The position numbers were made by a program, and so were the translations under genes. DNA of 64,000 nt. It comes from Aquimarina intermedia (lineage in GTDB: Bacteria; Bacteroidota; Bacteroidia; Flavobacteriales; Flavobacteriaceae). The stretch is taken from assembly GCF_008124785.1 (NCBI RefSeq), contig NZ_VNHU01000012.1, positions 24,029 to 88,028 of the forward strand, read 5' to 3'. A model generated the notes under the pieces. The model worked only from the letters and a program-made list of their open reading frames with translations. It had not been told where the DNA came from and made no database searches. Of the stretch, positions 46,256 through 56,634 are shown piece after piece (position 1 is the stretch's first letter; each line of letters opens with the position of its first letter).

Positions 46256-46277
46256 TTGCAATAGTATTTTTAGTAAT

Positions 46278-47681
46278 TTAGATATGCTCGTATTCTGCGA
46301 TAATCCTTTTAACTAAAGGGAGTTCATATATTTTATCATATAATTCTTCTAGAACAATATGATATTCATAATCAAGATCCAGACCTTCCCGTAAATGTTT
46401 TTCACCACTTTCAAAATCCTGATTTTCAAAAAACAAACCTGCAATTCGATAATGAACTTCTGCATTTTCAGGATAAAATTCGATAGCCTGTTTCAAATTT
46501 TGAACAGCAGCTTCAGATTCGCCAAGGAAACGTAAAATATCAGAACGATTTAACCAGGTTTCTAATTCATAATTTCCTAGTTCCAGTGCTTTTCTAAAAC
46601 CATTTTCTGCTTCTTCAAAAAAACCAAGTCTGTTATTAATCTTGGCGTACCGTTTCCAGTATAATACATTTTCACTATCAATATGAATAGCCTTATTGAT
46701 ATAATATAAAGCTTTCTGATAGTTTTTCTTACGCGTATAAAAATCGGTAATAGCAATCCATCCTTTATCCAATAAGGGATCCTCATGTACAGTTTGAGAA
46801 AAATGCTGAATGGCTAACTCTTCATTACCCAATTTTTCAAAGCATGTACCAATGCGAAGTAGTGCAAAGGATGTGGGGTCATCAAGCTCTAAAGTGATTC
46901 GGTAATTCTCTATAGCTTCGTTATAGCGTTTTAGCTTCTCTAATACCTTTCCTTTTTCAAGGTAAGCACCGATAAAGTATTCATCGCTTATGATAGCAAA
47001 TTCGAATGCAGCCAATGCTTTCTCAAATTCTTTTAGATCATAATATTGCTTACCAACCTGATGCCAGGCAACTTCACAATATGGATTTTTATCTAAAAAG
47101 TTATTTAAGAACTCAATAGCTTCAGTGTGTTGATCCAAGAAATCAAAACAATAAATAATGTTGTACAGAGCAGAATAATCTTCGTCGTCATTATTTAAGC
47201 ACTGCATGAAATTTAATTTCGCATTCTCAAAATCGTCTAAGAATAAATACTCCATACCCAGGAGGGAATAGATATCCGCAGTCTCATCAGTAAACTCAAG
47301 TGCCTTAAGCAGCAATGAGATTGCTTTTTTATGTTTATTCTGTTTTGATAAAATATTTGCTTTCTGAATATAAATTTCTTCATTTTCAGGTTCAATGGCA
47401 TGTAATTGTGCTAAGAGTATGTCAGCTTTATCTAAGCGGTCTTCAAACACCAACACTTCAACCTGTAACAATTTTAGATTTACCGATGATGGATGTTGTG
47501 CGAGCCCTAGAGAAATCGCTTTTTTAGCTTTAGCAATTTTACCGTTTTCAAGGTAATGATGAATGATAGATTCAAATTCATCTGAGTCAAAAAACTTGAG
47601 ATCGTTGGATCTCAACATTGATTCGTATCGCGTTATAGAGAAATTATCTTCTTCTTCTTCGTGGTTAAATTTCATACACAT
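46278..47681 (-). CDS. Tetratricopeptide repeat protein
   Basis: A 467-residue cytoplasmic protein of about eleven TPR helix pairs, with typical W/L-G-Y-A-P spacing such as YNEAIENYRITLELDDPTSF, ALYYINKAIHIDSENVLYW and AVQNLKQAIEFYPENAEVHY. The N-terminus is acidic (EEEED). TPRs mount protein complexes; no partner is evident. Two close starts are possible, ATG at 47681 and ATG at 47675; the first is listed. Its neighbours upstream are the aminotransferase and the OstA-like gene, an order seen often in this family. The 311-base gap 47682-47992 precedes it. Confidence 0.88.
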   Translation of the reverse strand: MCMKFNHEEEEDNFSITRYESMLRSNDLKFFDSDEFESIIHHYLENGKIAKAKKAISLGLAQHPSSVNLKLLQVEVLVFEDRLDKADILLAQLHAIEPENEEIYIQKANILSKQNKHKKAISLLLKALEFTDETADIYSLLGMEYLFLDDFENAKLNFMQCLNNDDEDYSALYNIIYCFDFLDQHTEAIEFLNNFLDKNPYCEVAWHQVGKQYYDLKEFEKALAAFEFAIISDEYFIGAYLEKGKVLEKLKRYNEAIENYRITLELDDPTSFALLRIGTCFEKLGNEELAIQHFSQTVHEDPLLDKGWIAITDFYTRKKNYQKALYYINKAIHIDSENVLYWKRYAKINNRLGFFEEAENGFRKALELGNYELETWLNRSDILRFLGESEAAVQNLKQAIEFYPENAEVHYRIAGLFFENQDFESGEKHLREGLDLDYEYHIVLEELYDKIYELPLVKRIIAEYEHI

Positions 47682-47992
47682 ATAATATTGTGCCTGATTT
47701 AGGATGATCGCGATATAATATAGTATTTTCTAAGTATATCATCTTGTGTGATATATGAAGATACGCTTTTTTATTTCGCTCTCAAAAATAAATTTAAGCA
47801 TTACTAATTTCTACCCAAATAAATGTACAAATGTATTTGTCTCTATGAAGCGTAAAAATTAATTGTTTTTAACAAACTAATTAACAAAAGCTATACCATA
47901 AATAACTGTAAAAGTTTACCAAAAAAGCAGCTGCAAAGATACGTGTAATTAAGTTGAATAAATTGAAGTTGGCAAGTAGTATTTTTTAATAT
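47682..47992 (-). other. Intergenic region with a palindromic promoter-like site
   Basis: This 311-base gap holds no gene. An inverted repeat, ACAAAT-GT-ATTTGT (47827-47840), contains TACATTTG on the minus strand (47835-47828), a perfect TAnnTTTG box. A transcript from it would have a leader of about 140 bases before the TPR gene. A smaller inverted repeat lies near 47738-47758 (ATATCA with TGATAT). Confidence 0.35.
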
Positions 47993-49189
47993 TTAAAGGC
48001 TTTCCGTTTCGCTGTAAATTAAATCCATAACGCGCAAAATTTGCTTACAACCTATTTCAATTTCTTCGTTGGAGATAGTGAGCGGGGGGGTTACGCGAAT
48101 AGCGGCTGGTTTAAAAAGTAACCAGAACAAAAGTAGCCCTTCATCTTTGCATTTCAGGATAACCTGGTTTGCAATTTCTGCCGTAGGGGTTAGGATGGCC
48201 AACATCAACCCAATACCTCTGATTTCTTTAATCAAGGGGTGTTTTAAGAGGGAACGAAATAATTTTTCCTTTTCCAAAGTAGCTGACATTAAGTCACTCT
48301 CTGTTATTTCTTTTAGGGTGGCTAAGGCTGCTGCTGCAATTACCGGATTTCCGCCAAATGTAGTAATATGACCTAATTTTGGACGATCCTGTAGCGTGCT
48401 CATATGCTCATTAGAAGCTGTAAAGGCTCCTATAGGAAGACCACCTCCCATACCTTTACCCATTACCAGAATGTCTGGAATTATACCATAATGTTCAAAA
48501 CCAAATAATTTACCGGTTCTGCCAAACCCGGGTTGAATTTCATCTAAAATTAGCAAAGCTCCCACTGCTTCACAACGTTGTTTTACTTTTTTAAGGTATT
48601 CATGATGTGGTACAATAAAACCGGCGCCTCCTTGTATTGTTTCCAGGATAACACCAGCTGTACGTTCCGTAATGCGGTTAATGTCATCATAATTATTAAA
48701 GCTAATTGAAGATACGTCGGGAAGTAAGGGTCTAAACGCTTGCTTGCGTTCTTCAAACCCCATGACGCTCATAGAACCCATAGTATTACCATGATATGCA
48801 TTTTTTGCTGCAATAAGTTCGCTTCTACCGGTTACCCGTTTGGCTAGTTTTAGCGCTCCTTCTATCGCTTCGGTTCCGGAATTGGTTAAATATGTTTTTT
48901 CTAACGGATACGGTAGGTTAGCTGCGAGTAATTTGGCTAATTGAACCGGGGTTTCCTGTATAAACTCACCATACACCATCACATGCAGGTACCGATCTAA
49001 TTGCTCTTTAATTGCATCAATTACTTTGGGATGCCTGTGTCCTAAACTGCAAGCAGAAACACCGGCAATAAAGTCAAGGTAAGACTTATCATCTGTCGTA
49101 TAGATATAACTCCCTTCTGCATGAGAAATCTCCAAAGCGAGTGGGTGGGGAGTGGTTTGAGCTTGATATGTAAAAAAGTCTTTTTTCAC
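47993..49189 (-). CDS. Class III PLP-dependent aminotransferase (ornithine/acetylornithine type)
   Basis: A 398-residue fold-type I aminotransferase with the PLP Lys at K245 (VMGKGMGGG), the PLP-anchoring Asp216 (LILDEIQPGFGRTGK) and the NSGTEAIEGALKLAKR phosphate site. It resembles acetylornithine and ornithine transaminases, but the real substrate is not clear; no arg genes are nearby. The start is a GTG at 49189, giving MKKDFFTYQAQTTPHP, the usual N-terminus of this group. The OstA-like gene ends 50 bases upstream. Confidence 0.86.
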   Translation of the reverse strand: MKKDFFTYQAQTTPHPLALEISHAEGSYIYTTDDKSYLDFIAGVSACSLGHRHPKVIDAIKEQLDRYLHVMVYGEFIQETPVQLAKLLAANLPYPLEKTYLTNSGTEAIEGALKLAKRVTGRSELIAAKNAYHGNTMGSMSVMGFEERKQAFRPLLPDVSSISFNNYDDINRITERTAGVILETIQGGAGFIVPHHEYLKKVKQRCEAVGALLILDEIQPGFGRTGKLFGFEHYGIIPDILVMGKGMGGGLPIGAFTASNEHMSTLQDRPKLGHITTFGGNPVIAAAALATLKEITESDLMSATLEKEKLFRSLLKHPLIKEIRGIGLMLAILTPTAEIANQVILKCKDEGLLLFWLLFKPAAIRVTPPLTISNEEIEIGCKQILRVMDLIYSETESL

Positions 49190-49239
49190 AGGCAGTTTTT
49201 TCTGACTTAAAATAAATTGAGAAAGCAGATTAGAGCCAA

Positions 49240-51069
49240 TTAGTTATCTTTTTTCTTACGCAATCCTTTTTTTGTAACCTTTAAAGTATCAGACAACGTT
49301 TTCTTTTCCAATATAGGAGAAACCAATGTGTCTTTTGTATTTATACTGTTTAGCACCTTATCGGAAATTGTATCATTGAGTTGCTCATTCGTATCTTTTA
49401 GCTCGGCATCTTCCAAGGTCTGTTTCATCATCCTGGAGTTCTCTGATTTGTTTTCTTCTAATCGTTGTACAGTTTTTTCATCAAAGAATGCGTCATCCTC
49501 TTCGGGTAATGGAATTCCTTTTATTTTTATAAGCTTAGGAGGACTTTCTCCTCTAAAAAGATCTTGTTTACTAGTTATTTGTTCTTCGCCTCTCCAATTC
49601 AAACCGGATAATTGTCGAGCATTTTCTGGCAAATCAATTTCGCGATACAACGTTCCATCTACATTCTGAAAGTAAAATACATCTTCAATATCCTGATTAG
49701 CGAACATTAACCGTATGGAGCTGGATAATACTTTATTTATTCCTATAAGCTTAAGAGCACCCTCACTTTCTCTTTGGAAAAAAATGGTTTCGGTGTTTTT
49801 ATCAATATCCACTTGGTACAATTCATTGTCTTTAAAAAGACCATAAAGAATTTGCCCCTTTACCTGATTGTATCCTGCCTTTAAAGTATCTTCTTGTGCT
49901 AAAAAAGAGTTCGGAAAAACCACTAAAGAATCTAACTTCTCAGTTTTAGTATTTGATATAAGCGTAATTGTGTCACCTGTCATTTGGTTTTTTTGAGACC
50001 AAATAATAGGGTTTCCTAACATTTTAGTATAACCGGTTGTTTGATCCACATTGATAGAATCGCTTTTGCCACTCATGTTCTTTTTGTAAATACGGACATC
50101 ATAAAACCCCGTCATAATTCTTTTTTCGGGTTTACCGGTAACCATGAGCGTGTCACTATGGATGTATATCGAATCTTTTTCTTGCAAGGTAGCAGCCAAA
50201 GCACGTTTTGTTATGAATACAGAATCCCGAGCTTTGAATACCTCTGCATAATGTCCGGTAATTACACTGTTGTTTGCAGTGTCTAGTACTTTAATGTTAT
50301 TAGTAGCCGATGCAAACTGTTTAGGACTATCATAGAATATACTATCCCCAAATACGGTACGATTGTCATAATCTATTTTTGCATTTTTAATAGCATACCC
50401 GATTTTTGCTTTAGTATCGTAAAATCCTCGTTCACAATAAAGCTTACTTTCTTTTCCAAGCACGGTTGAAGGACCGTATAAATAAACATTTCCGGTTTCA
50501 GTATAATAATCTAAGCGATCAGAATTTATAGTGTTTTCTGGATTGACGACCTTAACATTTGTGTTAAACGAAAATTGTTTCCTATCCATAAAATAACGAC
50601 CAATACGACTCGTTAGTGTGTTTGATGAATCCTTTACGGTACCACCACTACGGTAGTAGGCTTGTTGACGTATTCTATCAAAGAACAAGGTGTCTGTGGT
50701 TAGCGTATTGCTCGGGGTTTCCATAAATACATTATCTCGCGCATAAGCAAACTTTGTATTTCCATTATATTCAGCGTATTTACTGGTTACCTCTATAGTG
50801 TCTCCTTGCTTCATTATAACATTACCAATAGCTTTGACGAATTTTTCATCTCCATAGTGAATGGCCTGATCACACCAGATTTCTACTCCTTCGTGCTTCA
50901 TATACACCTGATTATCTATTTTTAATAAAATAGTAGCTCCGGGATACTGTGTTTCATTCTTTATTGTACGATCCGATTGGATGTTAATCTTTTTGCCTTC
51001 TTTTTCTTGTCCGATTAGATGGGTGGAACAAAAAAGGAATAGAATTAAGTATAAATAGGTAGTTTTCAA
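49240..51069 (-). CDS. OstA/LptA-like LPS transport protein
   Basis: A periplasmic protein of about 609 residues with an N-terminal signal peptide (MKTTYLYLILFLFCSTHLIGQ) and long stretches of OstA/LptA-type beta-jellyroll (residues ~30-500, e.g. MKQGDTIEVTSKYAEYNGN, VFMETPSNTLTTDTLFF). This fold bridges lipopolysaccharide across the periplasm; Bacteroidota encode such OstA-like proteins in place of, or as well as, LptA. The C-terminus is low-complexity and highly charged. The long frame begins at a TTG at 51090, but that codon overlaps a -7-like box (51088-51095), so I start at the TTG at 51069, which yields a clean signal peptide. Confidence 0.8.
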   Translation of the reverse strand: MKTTYLYLILFLFCSTHLIGQEKEGKKINIQSDRTIKNETQYPGATILLKIDNQVYMKHEGVEIWCDQAIHYGDEKFVKAIGNVIMKQGDTIEVTSKYAEYNGNTKFAYARDNVFMETPSNTLTTDTLFFDRIRQQAYYRSGGTVKDSSNTLTSRIGRYFMDRKQFSFNTNVKVVNPENTINSDRLDYYTETGNVYLYGPSTVLGKESKLYCERGFYDTKAKIGYAIKNAKIDYDNRTVFGDSIFYDSPKQFASATNNIKVLDTANNSVITGHYAEVFKARDSVFITKRALAATLQEKDSIYIHSDTLMVTGKPEKRIMTGFYDVRIYKKNMSGKSDSINVDQTTGYTKMLGNPIIWSQKNQMTGDTITLISNTKTEKLDSLVVFPNSFLAQEDTLKAGYNQVKGQILYGLFKDNELYQVDIDKNTETIFFQRESEGALKLIGINKVLSSSIRLMFANQDIEDVFYFQNVDGTLYREIDLPENARQLSGLNWRGEEQITSKQDLFRGESPPKLIKIKGIPLPEEDDAFFDEKTVQRLEENKSENSRMMKQTLEDAELKDTNEQLNDTISDKVLNSINTKDTLVSPILEKKTLSDTLKVTKKGLRKKKDN

Positions 51070-51134
51070 ATAGTCTAAATTAGAATACAAAATAACGAAA
51101 TTTACTATTAAAGATGAGATTCTTTACATAAAAG

Positions 51135-51166
51135 AATCCTCAAGTACACAATAGAACTTGAGGATT
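51135..51166 (-). terminator. Intrinsic terminator of the relA-fur-purA group
   Basis: AATCCTCAAGT (51135-51145) and ACTTGAGGATT (51156-51166) form a perfect 11-bp stem. On the minus strand CTTTTATG follows, a weak T tract. It sits 33 bases past the purA stop. Confidence 0.8.
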
Positions 51167-51199
51167 GCTTATTTGTTGCATTATGTAAAACTTAATATG

Positions 51200-52471
51200 C
51201 TATCTATAAATTGTTTGTTTTCTGTCAGGTCCAACAGATACTATGCTTATAGGAGTTTCCAATTCTTTCTCTAAGAATTCAATATATGCAATCAATTCTT
51301 TGGGAAACTGATCTTTGCTTGTCATTTTAGTCAAATCTGCAGCCCATCCAGGTACTTCGGTATAAACCGGAGTAATATTTTCTGGCTCGATGTTATAAGG
51401 TAAGTGTGTGATGGTCTTACCTTTATATTGATATGCTGTACAGATCTTTAGGGATTTAAAACCACTAAGTACATCCCCTTTCATCATCATAAGCTGTGTA
51501 ACACCATTCACCTGAACGGCATACTTGAGTGCTATAAGATCTAACCAGCCACATCGACGAGGTCTTCCTGTAGTTGCACCAAATTCATTACCAACACGGG
51601 CCATCCTCTCTCCATCTTCGTCAAAAAGTTCTGTTGGAAAAGGTCCGCTCCCTACACGGGTAGTATATGCTTTAAAAATACCAAAAACATCTTTAATTTT
51701 ATTTGGTGCGATACCTAGTCCGGTACATGCACCTGCGGCAGTTGTATTGGACGAGGTTACAAAAGGATATGTTCCAAAATCAATATCTAGTAAAGATCCT
51801 TGCGCACCTTCGGCCAAAATTGTTTTTCCTTCACGTTGTGCTGCGTGCAGATATTCTTCACTGTCAATAAAAGTCAAGGACTTTAAGACTTCTAATGCTG
51901 CAAAAAATTCTTGCTCTAATTCTTCTAGGTCGTATTCTATTTTTGAATCGTAAAAATCAATCATAGCTTCATGCTTATCGGCAAGATTTCTATATCGATC
52001 TTTAAAATCTTTAAGTTCTAAGTCACCTACACGAATCCCATTACGACCAGTTTTGTCCATATAAGTTGGGCCTATACCCTTGAGAGTCGAACCAATTTTA
52101 GCTTTTCCTTTTGAAGCCTCTGAAGCAGCATCTAGGATACGATGTGTTGGTAAAATAAGGTGTGCCTTTCTGGAAATAAGAAGTTTGGTCTTGTAATCAA
52201 TCGAAAATTTATCAAGATTTTCTAACTCTTTACGAAAAATCACAGGATCGATAACAACACCGTTACCTACAAGATTAATTGCTTTATCGTGAAAAATTCC
52301 GCTTGGGATTGTATGCAAGACATGTTTTATACCATCAAATTCCAAGGTATGACCTGCGTTAGGCCCTCCTTGAAATCTAGCTATAATATCATAATCTTTT
52401 GTAAGAACATCTACAATTTTTCCTTTACCTTCATCTCCCCATTGAAGACCCAGTAATAAATTTACCGCCAT
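51200..52471 (-). CDS. purA: Adenylosuccinate synthase
   Basis: Joins IMP and aspartate with GTP to form adenylosuccinate, the first step from IMP to AMP. The 423-residue protein starts with the P-loop GLQWGDEGKGK, then GGPNAGHTL, IGPTYMDK with the family's IGPxY motif, TTGRPRRCGWLD and GPDRKQTI at the end. It follows the Fur-family gene by 7 bases. ppGpp inhibits PurA in other bacteria, so its place behind relA/spoT is functionally sensible. Confidence 0.96.
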   Translation of the reverse strand: MAVNLLLGLQWGDEGKGKIVDVLTKDYDIIARFQGGPNAGHTLEFDGIKHVLHTIPSGIFHDKAINLVGNGVVIDPVIFRKELENLDKFSIDYKTKLLISRKAHLILPTHRILDAASEASKGKAKIGSTLKGIGPTYMDKTGRNGIRVGDLELKDFKDRYRNLADKHEAMIDFYDSKIEYDLEELEQEFFAALEVLKSLTFIDSEEYLHAAQREGKTILAEGAQGSLLDIDFGTYPFVTSSNTTAAGACTGLGIAPNKIKDVFGIFKAYTTRVGSGPFPTELFDEDGERMARVGNEFGATTGRPRRCGWLDLIALKYAVQVNGVTQLMMMKGDVLSGFKSLKICTAYQYKGKTITHLPYNIEPENITPVYTEVPGWAADLTKMTSKDQFPKELIAYIEFLEKELETPISIVSVGPDRKQTIYR

Positions 52472-52478
52472 TCGTTTT

Positions 52479-52937
52479 TTAATTAGTTGGTTTCTTTTTA
52501 GTTCCGTAGAAATACAAGGAATGATTTGTAATATCTACATCAAAAATTTCTTCGATTGTTTTCTTTATAGATTGGATACGAGGATCGCAAAATTCTAATA
52601 CTTCGCCACTGTCGGTAAGTATAAGATGATCATGTTGCCGGTCAAAATAAGATTTTTCGTACTGCGCTTGATTTTGACCAAACTGATGCTTGCGTACTAA
52701 TTTGCAGTCCAATAACAATTCAATGGTATTGTACAAAGTAGCACGACTCACTCGATAGTTTTTATTTTTCATTTTGATGTATAGTGATTCTATATCAAAA
52801 TGCTCTTCACTCTCGTAAATCTCCTGAAGTATTGCGTAGCGTTCTGGTGTTTTACGGTGCCCTTTTTCTTCTAAAAAACTCGTAAACACGTTTTTGACAA
52901 TATTCTGATCGCTTGCTGTAGTTGTTTTAGTGCTCAT
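52479..52937 (-). CDS. Fur family transcriptional regulator
   Basis: A 152-residue winged-helix metalloregulator. [22 protein letters not shown] and [19 protein letters not shown] form the DNA-binding domain; [23 protein letters not shown] carries metal-site His and Asp residues. It lacks the C-terminal CxxC pairs of structural-zinc Fur proteins. Metal specificity (Fe, Zn or peroxide-sensing) cannot be told. The frame opens with a TTG at 52952, inside the promoter, so ATG at 52937 is chosen. It lies between relA/spoT and purA and has its own promoter. Confidence 0.88.
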   Translation of the reverse strand: MSTKTTTASDQNIVKNVFTSFLEEKGHRKTPERYAILQEIYESEEHFDIESLYIKMKNKNYRVSRATLYNTIELLLDCKLVRKHQFGQNQAQYEKSYFDRQHDHLILTDSGEVLEFCDPRIQSIKKTIEEIFDVDITNHSLYFYGTKKKPTN

Positions 52938-52949
52938 ACGCTTAAAACG

Positions 52950-52957
52950 CAAAGTTA
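52950..52957 (-). promoter_or_regulatory. Promoter -7 box of the Fur-family gene
   Basis: TAACTTTG on the minus strand is a perfect TAnnTTTG box ending 12 bases before the ATG at 52937, inside the short gap after relA/spoT. Confidence 0.6.
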
Positions 52958-52966
52958 CATTATTTT

Positions 52967-55171
52967 TTATTCTCTAACTACTTTATCAATACCACTTATT
53001 TTGGAAAGATTTTTTATAACAGATTTTAAAACGTCTTTATTTTTAACACCTACCGTAATTTTACCTGTAAAGACACCGTCGTTTGTATCAAAATGCATAT
53101 TGTAAATGGCTAAATGCATATTGTTTGAAATAATTTGTGTCACATTATTTACCACTCCAATGTTATCTATTCCATTTAATTTGATAACAGCTTTAAATTC
53201 TTCCTGAGTTGAGTCTATCCATTTTGCGGACATAATACGGTAAGAATAATTACTCTGTAATTGCAACGCATTAGGGCAGTTTTTCTTATGAACTTTGATA
53301 CCTTCATTTACCGTAATAAAACCAAAAACATCATCACCGGGAATAGGATTACAGCAATTTGCTAATTTATACTCTAACTTTTCGGCATCCTTGCCAAAAA
53401 CTATAAGATCATACTTTTGTGTGATCTCATCCTTGTTGACATCACTGGGTGTGTTTCTTCGAATTTTATTCTTGATAAAATTCATAAACATATTACTCCG
53501 AGTAGTGGCAAAGTCTTTGATCTTTTGATTGTCGATGGTTCCAATGCCCACGCGATAAAAAAGATCTAAACTTGTTTTGAGTTTAAAGTATAAAACTAAT
53601 TCATTTATAACCTTCTCGTTCAGTGTGATTTTCTGCGAACGTAATTTACGTTTCAGTATCGCTTTTCCGTCTTCGGCAATTTGTTTTTTCTCATCTCTTA
53701 AAGCTGATTTTATCTTGGACCGAGCACGGGCAGTGGTTGCATAGTCTAACCAGCTGGAGGAGGGTTTTGCATTATTAGATTTTATAATTTCTACTTGATC
53801 ACCACTGTTTAGTTCGTGACTCAATGGAACTAGTTTGCCGTTCACACGAGCACCTCTGGTTTTTAATCCAATTTCTGTATGCACACTAAACCCAAAATCT
53901 AAAGCAGTTGCCCCTTTTGGAAGCGACTTTAAATCTCCTTCGGGGGTAAATACAAAAATCTCTTTTGCATACAAGTTAAGTTTGAATTCCTCTACAAAAT
54001 CAACAGCATTAGTTTCAGAATTTTCAAGTGCTTCCTGTAAGCGATTCAGCCAGCCATCCAGACCTTGATCCTGTTGTTCTTCATTGTTTTTGTACTTGTA
54101 GTGAGCAGCATATCCTTTTTCAGCTATCTCATGCATACGCGCACTTCGAATCTGTACTTCTACCCATTTGCTGTCAGGTCCTATTACTGTAATATGAAGC
54201 GCCTCATAACCCGTTGATTTAGGTTGAGAAATCCAATCTCTTAGCCTAATAGGGTTTGGGCGATAGAAATCAGTAACCACCGTATAAATCTTCCAAGCAA
54301 TGAACTTTTCATTTTCAAAATCTGATTTGTATACAATGCGAATCGCAAATTTATCGTAGACTTCGTCAAACGTAACATTTTGCTTGATCATCTTACGACG
54401 AATGGAGAAGATTGATTTTGGGCGTCCCTTAATTTCATAAGTAAGTCCTTCTCGATCTAATCCTTCGCTTATTTTATCAGAGAACCTTTTGATATAGGCA
54501 TCTTGTTCTTCTTTACTATCTTTTATTTTTTCAAGAATATCCTTGTAAACCTCAGGTTCTGTATATTTTAAGCCTAAATCTTCAAGCTCTGTCTTGATGT
54601 TGTACAGACCTATCCTATGGGCTAAAGGAGCGTAAATATATAAGGTTTCGGATGCTATTTTAACCTGTTTGTCAGACCGCATGGCATCCATTGTTTGCAT
54701 ATTATGAAGGCGATCAGCAATCTTTATAATAATTACTCGCACATCATCATTAAGCGTAAGCAGCATTTTCCTGAAGTTCTCTGCCTGAAGTGAAATATCT
54801 CTATCGTGTTTCAAAGAAGATATCTTGGTTAATCCATCCACGATTCTCGCTACGGTTTCACCAAACATTTGCTCTATGTCAACCAGTGTATACTCTGTGT
54901 CTTCTACAACATCATGTAATAAAGCTGCTGCGATTGAGGTAGCATCCAATCCTATCTCACTAGCGACAATTTTGGCAACGGCGATAGGGTGAAAGATGTA
55001 GGCCTCTCCACTTTTACGACGTTGATCTTTATGAGCATCTACAGCTACATCAAAAGCCTGTCTAATAAGTAGTTTATCATCTTTGCTAAGATCTCGGTAA
55101 CTAATGCGCAGCAGCTCTTTGTACTGCGTTGCAATTTTTTTATTTTCTTCTTCTATAGCGGCTTCCGTCAT
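52967..55171 (-). CDS. spoT: Bifunctional (p)ppGpp synthetase/hydrolase RelA/SpoT
   Basis: Makes and degrades the stringent-response signal (p)ppGpp. The 734-residue protein has an N-terminal HD hydrolase domain that looks intact: His86-Asp87 (LLHDVVEDT) and Asp153 (IADRLHNM). The synthetase domain follows ([33 protein letters not shown]), then TGS ([21 protein letters not shown]), a zinc-finger/RIS region and a C-terminal ACT domain. Both activities therefore seem possible, the Rel form typical of this phylum. It leads to the fur-like and purA genes on the same strand. Confidence 0.95.
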   Translation of the reverse strand: MTEAAIEEENKKIATQYKELLRISYRDLSKDDKLLIRQAFDVAVDAHKDQRRKSGEAYIFHPIAVAKIVASEIGLDATSIAAALLHDVVEDTEYTLVDIEQMFGETVARIVDGLTKISSLKHDRDISLQAENFRKMLLTLNDDVRVIIIKIADRLHNMQTMDAMRSDKQVKIASETLYIYAPLAHRIGLYNIKTELEDLGLKYTEPEVYKDILEKIKDSKEEQDAYIKRFSDKISEGLDREGLTYEIKGRPKSIFSIRRKMIKQNVTFDEVYDKFAIRIVYKSDFENEKFIAWKIYTVVTDFYRPNPIRLRDWISQPKSTGYEALHITVIGPDSKWVEVQIRSARMHEIAEKGYAAHYKYKNNEEQQDQGLDGWLNRLQEALENSETNAVDFVEEFKLNLYAKEIFVFTPEGDLKSLPKGATALDFGFSVHTEIGLKTRGARVNGKLVPLSHELNSGDQVEIIKSNNAKPSSSWLDYATTARARSKIKSALRDEKKQIAEDGKAILKRKLRSQKITLNEKVINELVLYFKLKTSLDLFYRVGIGTIDNQKIKDFATTRSNMFMNFIKNKIRRNTPSDVNKDEITQKYDLIVFGKDAEKLEYKLANCCNPIPGDDVFGFITVNEGIKVHKKNCPNALQLQSNYSYRIMSAKWIDSTQEEFKAVIKLNGIDNIGVVNNVTQIISNNMHLAIYNMHFDTNDGVFTGKITVGVKNKDVLKSVIKNLSKISGIDKVVRE

Positions 55172-55341
55172 ACCTCAAGATTTCTAATAAAGCCCATTTT
55201 AAGTAATTTGTGTGATTTTCCTTACAAAAAATACTAGGAGATGATGTGTCACAATCAATATTCCCCTCAATTTTTATCTGATAACCAGATACAGTTAAAA
55301 GTACAACTATCCCCGGTAACTACCAAGTATGATACTCCTCA

Positions 55342-56580
55342 TTATTCTCTTAAATTCTTAATTCTTTGTAAAAGAGTTGGGTGTGAGTAATGTACAAAAA
55401 CCGTTGCCGGATGTGGGGTGAGATTACTGAGATTGTTTTTTGAAAGTTTTTTTAGACTTGCAATAAGAAAATTTTTATTATAGGTTTTTTTTGCAAAATT
55501 ATCGGCTTGATATTCAAATGTTCTCGATACGATATTCATTAATATTCCGGTAATTTCTGAAATGGGGCTAAATAATATTCCAAATGCAATTAATCCGATA
55601 TGGAACGACGGAATGCTTATTCCAAATGCCTGTGCCAATATTGGGTTTTTAATAAATAAAGATAATAACCAAAAGGTGAACCCCGTTAATAATACTGATA
55701 AAATTAAGTTGATAATTATATGTCCTTTTTTATAATGCCCTACTTCGTGCGCTAAAACTGCAACAACTTCTTCAGTCGTTAAATCATATATCAGCGTATC
55801 GTACAGCGTAATCCTTTTTTCGGTTCCTAAGCCAGAAAAATATGCGTTTGCTTTGGTACTTCTTTTGGAACCGTCAATTACATAGATGTCTTTTAGTTTA
55901 AATCCAACGCTATTGGCGTATTGTTCTAATGAATCTCTAAGAACCCCGTCTTCAAGTGGTGTCTGATTGTTAAATAATGGAACAAAAAGTTTTGCATAGA
56001 ACATATTCATCAGTATGGTGAAAAAGGCTATAAGTAACCAGGCATAGATCCAAAAATTTTCTTGTGTCAATTGATAGAACCATATAATAAGACTTAACAA
56101 ACTTCCGCCGACAATAACTAACAAAAGCAAACTTTTAAATTTGTCTAGTAAAAAAGTTTTTTTAGTTGTGGTATTAAATTCAAATTTTTCTTCAATCACA
56201 AAAGTTCTGTAATAATCAAAAGGAAATGATAAGAGTTCGCTTGATAAAAGAAGGATGCCAATAAAAAGAAGTCCTTGAACAATGGAATTATCAGAAATAC
56301 TACGTACTAAACTATCTAAATGAGCAAATCCATTCAAGTGAAGAAATGTAAGTAACAATAGAAGTGATAAAGTGGATGAAATTATTTTGAAACGATAATT
56401 GGCGCGTTTATAATCTATAGATTTTTGATGCTCTTCTTCTTTGTAAACATCATCGAGTTCAGAAGGAACAGGGTTATCATATTGTCTTGCATTTAAATAA
56501 TCTAATAGGGTATCAATTATAAAAACAACAAGAATTATAAGAAGTATAAGATAATAGAATGTCGTGGGTGATAATGGCAT
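55342..56580 (-). CDS. M48 family membrane zinc metalloprotease (Ste24-like)
   Basis: A 412-residue integral membrane protease with about seven membrane segments. The catalytic zinc site is H278-E279-x2-H282 (VLAHEVGHYKKGH) with the third ligand in SRTFEYQADNFAKK. It matches Ste24/CAAX-protease-type M48A enzymes in length and topology. Bacterial versions are quality-control proteases of the envelope; CAAX processing is unlikely in bacteria. It is 54 bases from the TrmH gene. Confidence 0.9.
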   Translation of the reverse strand: MPLSPTTFYYLILLIILVVFIIDTLLDYLNARQYDNPVPSELDDVYKEEEHQKSIDYKRANYRFKIISSTLSLLLLLTFLHLNGFAHLDSLVRSISDNSIVQGLLFIGILLLSSELLSFPFDYYRTFVIEEKFEFNTTTKKTFLLDKFKSLLLLVIVGGSLLSLIIWFYQLTQENFWIYAWLLIAFFTILMNMFYAKLFVPLFNNQTPLEDGVLRDSLEQYANSVGFKLKDIYVIDGSKRSTKANAYFSGLGTEKRITLYDTLIYDLTTEEVVAVLAHEVGHYKKGHIIINLILSVLLTGFTFWLLSLFIKNPILAQAFGISIPSFHIGLIAFGILFSPISEITGILMNIVSRTFEYQADNFAKKTYNKNFLIASLKKLSKNNLSNLTPHPATVFVHYSHPTLLQRIKNLRE

Positions 56581-56634
56581 AATGTAGGTGTATAGGTTTA
56601 AGAATAGGGACGGGAGAATATAGTAAATTTAGAT

